Shown: positions 6,591-18,500 of the stretch, piece by piece
Layout: each line of letters begins with the position of its first letter
Numbering within the stretch: the stretch's first letter is position 1
Assembly (NCBI GenBank): GCA_026770595.1
Contig: MU633822.1
Location: 1-22,497 of the forward strand
Direction of reading: 5' to 3'
From: Ochromonadaceae sp. CCMP2298
Taxonomy: Eukaryota > Sar > Synurophyceae > Ochromonadales > Ochromonadaceae
Length of the DNA stretch: 22,497 nucleotides
Program-made: the position numbers and the translations under genes
Notes under the pieces: model-generated
The model's input: only the letters and a program-made list of their open reading frames with translations
Databases searched by the model: none
Told to the model about the DNA's origin: nothing

Positions 6591-9500
6591 TCAGAGGATG
6601 CCTATCTCGATAAGCTTGTTCTGCAGCCGCTGGCGCAGATAGTTGGGGTCCTGGGCCAGAATGCGCATCTCCCCGGACTCCAGCCCCACCAGCAGGTGTC
6701 TCTCCAGCCGCGTCAGGTGCAGCGCGCGGATGGGCGAGGCCATGGGGGGGATGTCGTCCATGGAGCCGTCCAGCACGGCCTCGAAGCCCAGGCGCGCGCC
6801 GTCGTTGGCCAGCTCCAGCGTGCGCACCCAGCGCAGCACCACGACGCAGCTGGACCCGCCGGTGAGGATGACCTTCCCGTCCTCCGAGAGCAGGAAGCAG
6901 TGCAGGGCCTCGGGCACCACGCGCGAGGCGATGAGCATGCCGTTGAGGGAGAAGGTGCGCAGGAGCTGCTCGTCGGCCGAGTAGGTCACGATGTATGCCT
7001 CCTTGGACAGGCCGATCCACGTGATCTTGCGCTGCTGCACTTGCGGCGGCGGTGCGCTTGTGGCTTCTGGCTTCACGCTGAGCCTCCTCGTCGCATCCAG
7101 CTGGTCTCCCGACCCCCCCAGGGAGGCCTTGGGGCTGCTGTAGGAGCGGCCGTTGTCCACGATGGAGCGGACGTACGTGCCGTCGCGCAGGTTGTGGATG
7201 ATGATGGTCCCGTCGTCTGAGCCCGACACGACCACGTCCAGCTCGGGGTTGACCGCCAGGCAGGTCACGGAGTCGTCGTGCCCGTAGAGAATGTACTGCG
7301 GCTGCGGGCCCAGGGGCAGCGGGTTCACGGCGCTCACGTCCCAGACCATGAGGGTGCAGTCGCGCGAGCCCGTGACCAGCCACCGCTGGCCGAAGTCCTT
7401 GGCCAGGGCTAGGCAGGTGATGACGTCTCGGTGCTGGCGCACGGACTGCACCAGGCTGCCAGTCTCGGCCGAGGTCACGCGGCAGCTGTGGTCCCAGTGG
7501 CCGCTGGAGAATACCAGCTTGCTCTCGGGCAGCAGCGCGAACAGCTGCGCGGACAGGTGCTCGTCGGACACGGGCGCGCGGGCGGCCGAGCTGTTGCCCG
7601 GGCGCGCGCCCGCGCTGGTGCTGCTCTGCGCGGGCTGCGGGCGCGCCGGGAACCGCCCCGGCTCGCGGGCGTCCTGTCTGGACTGCGCTGAGGCCGAGTG
7701 CGCGTGTGTCTCCCGCGTGGGCGTGGGATGAGCCTCGTGCTCTGCGGCCGAGCCGCTGCGCACACTTAGGTCCGTATCTGCCCGCTTGCGCAAGTCATCA
7801 CCAGGCGACCTGGGCGTACCGGGCGAGGGCAGCTGCAGACTCAGATCGCGCGACCCATGGGGGTCCCTGGGCATCCTGCGAGAGGCCTGCCTGGACAGTG
7901 CGTGGTCTCTCTGGTCCCGCTGGTCTCGCTGGTGCTGGTGCTCGCGCTTCTTCTTGCTGCGCGCCGCCTCCTCCTTCTCATACACGCGCACCTTGGTCGG
8001 CTGCCACTTGCGCGTCTCCTTGCCGTCGCGGCCGCCCTCCGCGGCGGGCTCGAAGGGGTTCAGCAGCGCGGCGGAGGAGGCGGGCGCGGCGATGGAGACG
8101 TTCTGCGCCGTGGCGAAGGGCACGCCCAGGCGCTTCTCCCTCCCGCGCGTCTGCCCGTAGGTGGAGATCTGCAGCAGCGAGCTGAGCCTGTTGTCGCCCA
8201 TGCCTCGGGAGACGCCGAGGGCCACCTGGTCCACGGCGAGCCTGAAGGGCGGCACGACGTCGGGAGACAGCACCTGCCACTGGTGGCACCCGCACACGCG
8301 TGTGGAGTCCATGGTGATGAGGCGGTCGGCGCTCTCGGCGATGAAGAGGATGGGTCGCGCAGACAGGGCGATCTCTCTGAAGCAGATGATGCGCTTGGGC
8401 ATGGGCGGCCGCTCCTCGCTCTCGCTCAGCGTGTTCACCCCCATGATCACGGAGGCCACGGGCCAGATAATCTCCACCTTGTGCAGGGGCTGCCTGGGCG
8501 GGTGCGGCTTCTTGAACAGCTGGCAGGGGATCTGCCCGAACTCGGATATCTGGCAGACGTACTGCTGGTACAGGCTGGGCTCCTTTTTCTGCAGGTACTC
8601 GAGGTCCACGGCGTTCTCGTAGGTGAGGTGGTAGTACACGTTGCACGAGCTGACCGCCGCCTCGTCTCCGTCCAGGTGCGGCGGCCGCTGCTTGTAGCCG
8701 AATATGAGGTCGATCCAGTGGTGCAGGTGCAGCGAGACGTACTCGGACTCCAGTGCCTCCCGGTGCTTCTGGATGAAATCCTCGGGATCCTTGGCCCACG
8801 TGGGCAGCACGATATCCCCCACCTGTATGTCGTTCTGGGTGACCCCGAAGTCCACGCCGTTGACGTTCTGCAGCACGTCTGGCGAGTAGAACAGCTCGGG
8901 CACGAGCTCTTTGACGTCTGCGGGGTTGGAGGTGCAGCCCTTGTAGGCCGCCTCGAGGCTGTGGAATAGCCGGTCGGGGCGGTCGATGCGCCCGTCCTGC
9001 AACTGCACGTGCAGGGAGGTGTAGGGCTCCACGCGCATGAGGAACCACAGCACGAAGCCGGCCACCGAGTAGTGCGTGCCGTAGTGGAATGGCGGCATCA
9101 TCATGCCGTCGTCGCCGCCCTCCACGTAGGAGGTCTTCAGGTCCTCGTATTTCTGGTGGATCATCTCCCGCTGGGTGGGGTCCTGCGCGCCCATGGGCCA
9201 CCTTAGGTCTCGGAAAGACTTGGGGTCTTTGAGGTTCAGCTCGGAGGCGGAGTACTCGGCGATCACCCAGGGGAATATGGGGTACTGGCCCATGTCGTTG
9301 CAGGTGCGGCCGGCGATGGAGTTGAGGCGCATAAGGTAGTCGAAGTTGGAGATCTCCCGGTTGGTCCAGGCCGTGGTGATGTTCAGCAGGCTGCCGGGCG
9401 CCGTGGTGCGCTGGATGATGGTCTGCGGGCGCTTGCCGAAGTAGGGCGCCATGTGGGGGGGCTTCACCACGCGGCGCACGATCGTCTGGAACTTGGAGGC

Positions 9501-12500
9501 GGCTGCGCGGTCGAAGAGGTTGAAGAGCACGGCCTTGCGCGCGGTGGTGAACATCTCCACGGCCACGAAGCGCAGCTGGTAGAAGCGGTGCGCGATGTTG
9601 CACAGCTCCGTGCACATCCAGCTGGTGGAGGGGTACTGCTGGCAGGCCCAGAGGGTCTTGCAGGCGGAGGACTCGGGCCGCTTCTGCCGGTGCATCAGGG
9701 CCGTGAAGGAGTCCACGTTCTTGAGCCCCTCCGTGCCGCGCGTGTAGGTGATGCGAAACTTTGTCACCTCCAGGGTGCCCAGCTGCGACTCGTTGGTGGA
9801 GTTGGTGGCCGGAGTGATGACCTGGCAGGCTGCCTTGAACAAAATCTTGTCCCCAAACGCGTCCACGCCCTCGTTGCGGCCCTGGATCTTCTCCGACGTG
9901 GCGTCCGCCTGCTCCTCCTCAGCCTCCTCCTCGTCCTCAGAGAGGTCGTCCTCGCCGCCCTCCGCGTCGGCCGCCTTCTCGGCGTTGAGCTTGAGCACAT
10001 CTCGGATTATGTTGGGGTTGCGGGAGGTGTCGCTCTCGGACATAGAGGCGCTCAGGGAGCGGTCCTCCTCCGGGGGTGCGGAGAAGGAGGGGGGGGACCC
10101 GTAGGTGGCCTTGTGGGAGGTCTCAGTGGTGCAGCGGAGGAAGTTGGGCAGGTAGTCCAGGCCGGCGACGTTCTTGTTGAGCTTGTGCTTCTTGCGGAAG
10201 TTGTCCTCACAGGGGTCCACCATCCACAGAATGTTCGACGAGTCCAGCGCGCCCTCGCCCCAGGGCCCGCGCTCGTTGGCAAGCTCCTCGTACACAGCTG
10301 CCCAGTTGGAGTTGCTCCTCTTGGCGCGCGCCTCGCCGCGCCGGAGCAGCTCCCGGGAGTACTTGGCCTCGGCGGAGCGCGTGCGCGCCTCGATCTCGCC
10401 GATGCGCGCCGTGATGGCAGCCGCCTGCGCCTCCTCCAGACGCAGGCTCTCCTCGAGCTGCCTGGCGCTCTCCTGGGAGTCCTTGTGCAGCCCCATTACG
10501 TTCAATTTGCCCGAGAGCATGTCCTTCTCCGCCCGGGAGGCCTCCTGCATAATGGGCTCGGTCAGGTCGCTCCACAGCTTCCAGTCGATCTCCTGCAGTT
10601 TCAGGGACTGGTTGATCGCGTCCAGGAGCACGTCCGTTACGTCGCCCCGCTCGTAGCTGTCCTCTTCTAGCTCGGGCACGTCGAAGGACCCCTTTGTGGG
10701 CAGGCTGAGAGTCAGGCCCCCGCCTAGCCCCACGCCTAGGCCTGGGCCCGCGCCCGCGCCTGGGCCTGAGCCCACCGTCGGTGAGATTTCTGAGTCGACG
10801 AGCGAGCTGAACCGCGGTCGCTCTGAGGTCGTGGGGGTCGGGGGAGAGGAGCCAGCCCCCCCCGCCCCCCCCGCCCCGCGCAGGGCCAGCACCCGCGCGC
10901 GCATCTTGTCGCGCTGCTGGCTGAGCAGTATGGTGATAGTGGTGAGCGCCTCTCTGCTCCAGGAGGAGGAGATGCTCTGGGTCGAGTCGCGCAGCGCGTC
11001 GGTCAGGCGGATGGCCACGAACAGGCACTCTGAGTCGTAGTAGTCCCGCGACATGTCCTTCACCCAGTCCATCAGCGTCATCAGCCTTGCGATGGCGGAC
11101 ATGGCCACGGGGGGCTGCAGGGCCTCGGCGAAGTCGGCGTCAGAGTAGGGCGTTTGGATGAACAGGTCCAGCAGAACGCGCAGGATGACCCAGAAGGTGC
11201 CGTCGATGGCGCGCAACACGAGGCTGGACTTGTTCTTCGTGTTGTCCGCCGTGGAGCTGTTCTTCATGGGCGTGAGGGGCGTGGAGAGGGGCTGCTGGAT
11301 GATGCTGTCCACGCCCTCCTGCATGAGCGTCATGGCGAAGCGGCCCAGGCGGTAGCCCACCTTCATCGCGGCCTTGAGTCGATCCACGCGGTCGATCGAC
11401 TGCCAGCTGGTGGCGCCCAGGGGCCCCAGGAGGTCCAGCAGACTCTCCACCAGCCTCCACTTGTTGGCGTTGTACGCGGCGTTGCGGCAGGGCGAGTCCC
11501 TGGGCCGCGTGCCCGAGCTGAAGCCCGACCCGTCCTCCGTGCGGTCCACATCCAGGTCCAGGAAGCTCTTGCGCTCTATGGGGCTCACCCCCAGATCCGA
11601 CCCCCCGACCCCCACCTCCGAGTCGTTTTGGGACTTGGCCGAGATGGGGGAGGGCGCGGGGGAGTTCGGGCTGCCGAAGAGCAGGCTGCCGTATCCCGAG
11701 AAGTCGGGCGTGAGGTCTGCCGGTCCCATGAACATGGAGCTGCCCCCTCCACGAGACATGGACTCGCGGCCTGAGGGCTGGGCGGGCGGGAGGGTGATGA
11801 AGTCCAGTATGAAGGCGGTCACGAGCCACAGGTTCAGCTCGAGGATCTTGCGGCGCAGGGTGATCTCGGTGGAGTTCACGATGGTGTAGGTGACTGTGTT
11901 GTGCTCCCTCTGCAGCGCGTCCACGGTGCTCTGCAGCAGCTGGATGCCCGTCACCTGCCCGTCCAGGTGCCCGTAGGTGGCGTAGCTCCGCAGGTAGGAT
12001 ATCGTCTCTCGCAGCACGAGGCAGCCCATGCGCCTGCTGTCCTTCTTCATCAGCTCCAGCAGCTCCTTGGTGGCCAGCGTGTGGAACTGGATGTCGCGCA
12101 CAGCCCGCGGCCGGCTGATCGCGAAGTAGGAGGTGCTGGGCGAGCCCAGCTGGATGGAGTGGATGTGCACGTCGGAGATGATGGCCAGCAGCACATCGAT
12201 GACGTTCTGTGACTCGGATATCTCCACCTCCAGCTCCTCCAGCAGCCTTGCGCTGACGGATCGGCTGAGCAGCTCCGAAGTGAGGTACTCGAGGCGCCGG
12301 TGCTCCGCCGTGAGGCAGTTGAGGATGCACGCCTGCCACTGCGGGACGGCCAGGAACACGTCCAGGTTGTCGATATTGTTCACGCAGCTCTTGAGCCTCA
12401 GGAGCAGGCGGATGCGCACGGAGGAGCTCAGAGTCTCCATCTGCATGAGCGAGAAGAGCGCGGGCAGGATCATGGGCACGCAGATGCGGCAGGAGGAGAC

Positions 12501-15500
12501 GTCCAGGTCGAACTCGTGGTCCATCGAGCACTCCTTGGTGGATTTCCCCCCCCCAGGCCCCCCAATCCCCCCAGGCCCAGGCGAGCCTGGCGGAGTCCAG
12601 CTGGAGGTGGAGGTCATGCCTGTGCCCATGCTCTCTATCTTGTCCCGCAGGTAGTCGCAGGGCTGGCCGAAGAGGGTCAGGCACAGCGCGGTGAAGATGA
12701 TGTAGCACTGCCGCTCGGTGGCCTCCTTCGTGGAGGCCTCGGAGATCGTCAGCGCCTTCAGCCTGCGCTGCGCCCACAGAAAGATGCCCGCCAGAGAGGA
12801 GGCGGGGATGTCCAGGTCGTCGAATATGTCCGCCTCCCTTGCCTCCTTCGCGTTCGAATTCGTGTTCGTATTCGTGTTCGTACTCGTGTCGGCCTCTAGC
12901 TGACCCTCCTGCGGGGCCGGCTTGGGCCGCAGCGCGGGGCCGGGCTCGAAGTCGTTATATATGTCGTCCTTGGGCGCGCCCGCGCGGGGGCTCTGGAGGT
13001 TCACGGGCAGCGAGGAGAGCTTTCCGTGCTTGGTGGCGAAGGTCACGACGGAGCAGAAGGTGAGCAGGGCGTACATGCGCACACGCAGGTTGGGGCTGCC
13101 GAGCAGGTTGAGCAGGTGGTGCACGCCGCCCCTGCACAGGCCGGCGAGCACGCGGTGCCCCAGTGCCACCTCTCCGCGCACGAGGTCCAGCAGCAGCTTG
13201 AGCGCCTCGGCCTTGTAGCTGGGCACGGCCTCCAGCGTGATGTAGGTCATGAGCTGGTTGATGTCGTCGTCGATGGGCTCGGAGGTGTTGCCGATGAGCA
13301 CCTGGATCATGTACAGGAGGGTGAAGCGCAGCCGCCGCAGCTTCATGCCGTCCAGCGAGTAGCAGAGCTTCCAGTCCGCCGGCACGAGCAGGTCCTCGGC
13401 CCGCTGCTTGGAGGACAGCCGGGGCCCGTCGGGGGCCGCGTAGTAGATGTAGACCGCGTCGAACAGCGCGGGCACGGTGATCACGGCGTGCGCGCGGTTG
13501 GAGCTGGTCATGGTGAAGTGCTGCAGATAGTCCAGCAGCGCCTTCTGCACCTCGAACGCGGCGTACTTCCACAACTTGAAGTTGCACAGCACGTCCCGCA
13601 CGAAGCCGTTCTGCCACTCCTCGCTCTTGGCCATCGACTCGCACCAGGTGACGAGCTCCTTCAGCACCATCAGGGTCAGGTACCGCGGGCCCAGCATCTC
13701 CATAAAGTGCGTCAGCAGCATAAACCCGGACGTGTTGATGAGGCGGTGGTTCTCGGGCGTGCCGCGCAGGAAGTAGGAGAACAACTTCATGACCTTGTAG
13801 TAAATCTCCTGCCGCAGAGGGATGGCCACGATCTCGTTGTCGTCGTCCATGCCGCTCTGCAGCTGGGAGAAGATCGGCAGCAGCACCTTCACGCCCCCCA
13901 GGCAGTCGAAGGAGTCGCGCACGTCCCGGGTGGAGAATATGTACGTGTTCTTCAGCTTGTGCGCGTGCATGCGCGTGCGCGCGTCCTCCTCCCCGTCCTT
14001 GTGCTCCTCCTCCTCCTCGTCCAGCCGGCTGGGCCGCCACAGGAGCACGTTCTTCTCGGGCGTGTTGTCGATGATGGAGTTGCCCTTGCACAGGGCTGGG
14101 TTGTAGGTGAGCATGATGGCCGAGCTGAGGAAGCCGTCCTGCACGCGGGCGAAGTTCAGGCCCTGCGCGACGGACGAGTCTGCCGCCAGCTGCATGGAAT
14201 CCTTCTCGTCGAAGAGCTGGGAGTAGCTGGGGCCCAGCTCGAAGATGCCCTGCAGGTAGACCTCCTGCAGCGGCTCGGAGAAGAAGTACAGGGGGGCCAC
14301 CTGCCCGAAGAAAGCGCTGCATGAGTCGTCGGTCTTCACCACCGCGTCGCCGATAATGGGGCAGCGGATCTCCTCCGTGAAGCGCGGGTAGGTGATGGTG
14401 TGCTGGGACTTTCGGCCGTTGACCAGGGATAGCAGCTCGGACTTGGAGCGGAAGTTGGAGGCTGTGTGCGAGAAGGCCAGGTGGTGCCAGCCCAGCCCCT
14501 TCTTGTTCGACTTGGAGGTCACCACGCCCAGCTCCACGGTCACGGGGACGGTCACCTGCGGGGAGTACACGGTGTAGAGGATGGTGAAGGCGTTGGACAC
14601 CTCGTGCGGCTGGAAGTGCACCTCGAAGCCCAGCCCCGAATCTTGCCTGAAGCTGATCAGCCGCGGGAGATACCGGTTGGCCTTCTCGCTCTTCGCGGGC
14701 GAGAAGCTGTCCCGTATGCTCTCTCCGCGGTACATGTGCACGTGCGGAGAGTCGATGCAGAACCAGGTGGAGAAGGAGAAGCCCTTGGTGGCAGGCCACT
14801 TCTTGAATGCGGGCACGCGCAGGCCCGACTCGATCCCCTGGAAGAAGAAGAAGTGCCGGGGCACCTTGGAGGTCACGATCATGCCCTCGATGGCGTCCAG
14901 CAGGCTCCAGGTGTACTTGGGGCGCTTGCCGTCCTTCAGCTGCAGCAGCCGGAACATGCGTTTCAGCTGGGCCACGTTGACGCGGTAGCGGCCGATGACC
15001 TGCAGCAGCTTGACGGACGTCTGCTGCGCGGCGGGGGAGAGGTTGGGGAACACATCCATGACCATATCGAACATGGGGGGCTGCATCTGCAGGCAGGCGG
15101 AGAGGTTGGTCAGACAGCTGCTGGACGAGCCGCCGATGAGCCGCTCGAGCGTGTTGAGTATGCAGCACTGCAGCCTCTCTGCGCAGAAGTAGGCGATGTT
15201 CAGCAAGAGGGGGATGGTTCCCAGGTTGGACATGGTGGGCTCCTCGGAGGCGTCGAAGAAGCCCTCCCATGGTATGTGCACGTTCTGCAGGTCCCGGTCG
15301 AACAGCGATATGCGGAAGTCCATCGGCAGGCCGCCCAGCAGCATCTCCATCAGCAGCAGGATGGTCTCCGCGGCCACGGAGCCCACCTCGCGGGAGGAGA
15401 TTATCATCGATATCATGTCGTGGTAGCTGTGCGAGTGGGGCGTGCTGGAGGCCAGCAGCATGCTGGAAGACTTGCGCTTGGTTTTTTGCATCAAAAGGTG

Positions 15501-18500
15501 CCAAAAGATCTCCTTGTGCGCGTCGTTGCCCAGCATCACGGCGGTCATGAAGGAGAGGCTGTAGCTCATGATCTGCTTCTTCTGCTGCACGTCCCAGGTG
15601 GCTCGCTTGAAGGCTGCGTTGAGGCTGGCGAGTAGGTCCCTGAACACATTGTACCGGAAGCCGGTCCACTCCAGCTTCACGTGGCTGGGCGTTAAGGCGC
15701 CGTAGTTGAGGAATAGCCGCTGGTACACGATGGCGGGGTAGGGGGTGATGTCCTCGCCGTAGATGAGGGCGGTGGGGTTGCGCAGCAGCACGATCAGCGC
15801 CTGCAGACAGAGCACCACCGCGCCCACGCCGTCGTTCGAGGCGGGCTGGTTGGGCGCCGCGAGTATGGTGTTGAACAGGCCCTTCACCACGTCGTGCGCG
15901 AGCGCCTCCACCATAGACTGCTTCGTGATCTTCGAGGCGTCGTACTCGTGCGGCAGCTCGTGCAGCAGCTCCGCGCAGGACTGGAGGATCTTCGCCACGA
16001 TGGAGATGGCGTAGTCCCTGCAGAGGGGGTCCAGGATCAGCCGCGAGATGGTGGAGTGCTTCACCCAGGAGCTCCGGCTGGGCGGCCGTATCGGCTCCAC
16101 GCTGGGCTCCGGGGCCGCCTCGGGGGCGGCGTTCTTCCGCGTTGTGAATTTACTGACGAGGTAGCTAGCCTTGCGGTCCGGGGCCGCCGCGGGGCTGGGG
16201 GGGGGCGCGGCGCGCGTCTCGAAGGCGGGGATGAAGGCGTCGATCCAGTTGAGGGACGCGGGGCTGTAGACGATCTTGCACATCAGCTGCACCGCCGCCG
16301 CGCGCGCGGGCCAGAACAGCGGCCGCACCTGCAGGATATCGCCCGAGTCGGCGGCCGTGGAGGTGACGAACTTGTTGAGCGCGTCGAGCAGCCTCTTGGA
16401 CAGCGTGATGCACTTCTTCATGGCCTCTATCCACACGTACGACTGGATGGAGATCTGGTTGTGGAAGTCCACCAGGTCGTTCAGCCAGCGCAGGATGAGG
16501 ATGCAGCTGTCGTCTGTGGGGATGGAGTCGTTGTCCTTCGTGTCTGGACACAGTATCTCAGTCAGCTCGTTGGCCTCGTACTCCAGCGACAGGTGCGCGT
16601 CGATGGAGGTGTCCACCAGGGCGATGACGAGGAAGCTGAAGTGGCTCGAGATGCGCATCAGCTCCATGATCATGTCCTTCAGCACGTACTGCGCGTAGAA
16701 CCGCAAAAACTCCTCTTTGTCGGACATGGCGGACATGGGGGTGGAGCCGCTGAGACGGCTGTGCTGGGACCCATGCTGGGACAGGTCCATGCTGGGCTCT
16801 TCCGAGGACCCATCGAGATCGAGCTGGCTGACCGCGTGGGTGGAACCCGTGCTGCCCACGGAGTCCATAGACTGCCGCCGCTCGAAGCCCTCGTCGCTCA
16901 GCGGCGTCTCGGCCACACTGTCGCTGCTGGAGTTGCGAGAGCGCGCCAGCGAGACCCGCTTCCTCGGCGAGCTCTCAGACCGCGCCGAAGCCGCTGTGTT
17001 GTAGTTCCACACCACGTGGTACACCAGGTCGGCGCCAGTCTCGGGATCGACGTCGCCCGCAAGGGTGGAGTTGACCGTCATAAATTTATTGTTGAAGGGT
17101 ACAGCCGTCCTCGCGCTGCCCTTTTGGTGGCTGATGGCGCCCACCCGCAGCAGCAGCTTCCACACGCGCTGGGACTTGCACACGATGATCGCCTGCTGCG
17201 GGGAGTAGTGGATACACCGCGCCACGAAGAGGATGTAGTGAATGAGCAGGGTCATGGAGTTGCCCGTCTGCGTGCATATTTCTATCGCCTCGCTGAGCAT
17301 CCTCAGCGCCACCTTGAGAAATACCGTCTTGTCCGACAAGCTGTACGACTTATTGGCGTACTTCCACACCACCGTGTACACCCTCGACAGCAGGTGGTCC
17401 ATCATGCGCGCAGCCGGCAGAGAGAGGATCTCCGTGAAGTACGGGGCCTGCACGCTGTCCTCCCTTCTGGCGGACAGGTTGGCCGCCCCGTGGTCTGGGT
17501 TGTTCCCGCAGAGCGAGTAGATAAGCGACTTGGACGGCTCGAACACCTGCACCCCGTCCTTGGGCACGGATTTCGTCCTCTCCGACCAGTAGGACTTGAA
17601 CGAGTTGGTCAGCGAGGAGCACGCGCTCTCGTGAGCAGTCATGTTCGCCCTGAAGGTGGAGCGGGTGATCTTCGAGTCCCAGGGGTACAGGTCGGTGCCG
17701 GGCAATTGTGTGTGCAGCACCTGGGGGCATTGGCACTCTATCAGCAGCTCCGACATGACCTCATCTGTGAACACGCAGGCGGGGCTGTTGACATTGAGCT
17801 CGCTGTCTGCTTGCCGGCTCAGCCAGGTGAAGACCGTCCCCAGGCTCATCATCACGCTCTCCATATCTGCGATCGTCTCCACAATACTCCTCGAGAGCTT
17901 CACCCCCGCGTCCATGCAGGCATCCGAGCACTGCAGCACAAGAAGACTCCTCTGCAGCACCAGCGCATCTCTGGTCCCCACAGCCCCGCCAAGGCTCTCG
18001 TGGACCCGAATGTCGGACAGAGACAGCAGCGCCTTCAGGCAGTCGATGCCTCCTGACTCTCTGAACCGACTCAGCAGCACCGCGTGCGTGTTGATCATGC
18101 ACGAAATCGCGTGCAGATGCAGCCCCTCCAGCACCAGCAGCAGCGACCGCACACCTCTGTACATACCCGGATCCGATAACTCATTCTGCAGTGGGTGGAA
18201 TGTCCCGATCACGTTGGAGAACTCGTGCAGGGCCTTGAGCACCACCACCACCACACTGATCGCAGACTCGACAGGAGGCTTCTCGCCCCTATCGCTCCTG
18301 TCCGAGCTCAGCATCTTCCCACCACTGCTGTTTCTACTGTTTGCCCGAGAGGGAGAGTTTTTCGGAGAGGGCTGATAGGCAGGCGTGGGTACCTTGGCGG
18401 CTCTTGGGCCCTTGCTGGCTGGCACGCCCACGAACAGATCCATCCCCGTGGCTAAGAAATCCCTCACCTCCCAGGGCTGCGAAGGGAGGCTGTCGACAGC

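Noticed and set aside
6254-7383. Open frames on both strands through the octamer array
   Set aside because: An 8-bp unit without stops keeps all frames open; the peptides are pure repeat products followed by antisense or shifted BEACH sequence.
7978-9615. 545-codon minus-strand frame over the BEACH/PH region
   Set aside because: It is a +1/-1 shadow of the BEACH coding frame, where conserved BEACH motifs are read in the other frame.
15894-18056. 720-codon open frame on the plus strand antisense to the BEACH gene
   Set aside because: It mirrors the codon bias of the BEACH exon (rare stops on the opposite strand), is Val/Arg/His-rich and has no recognisable motif.
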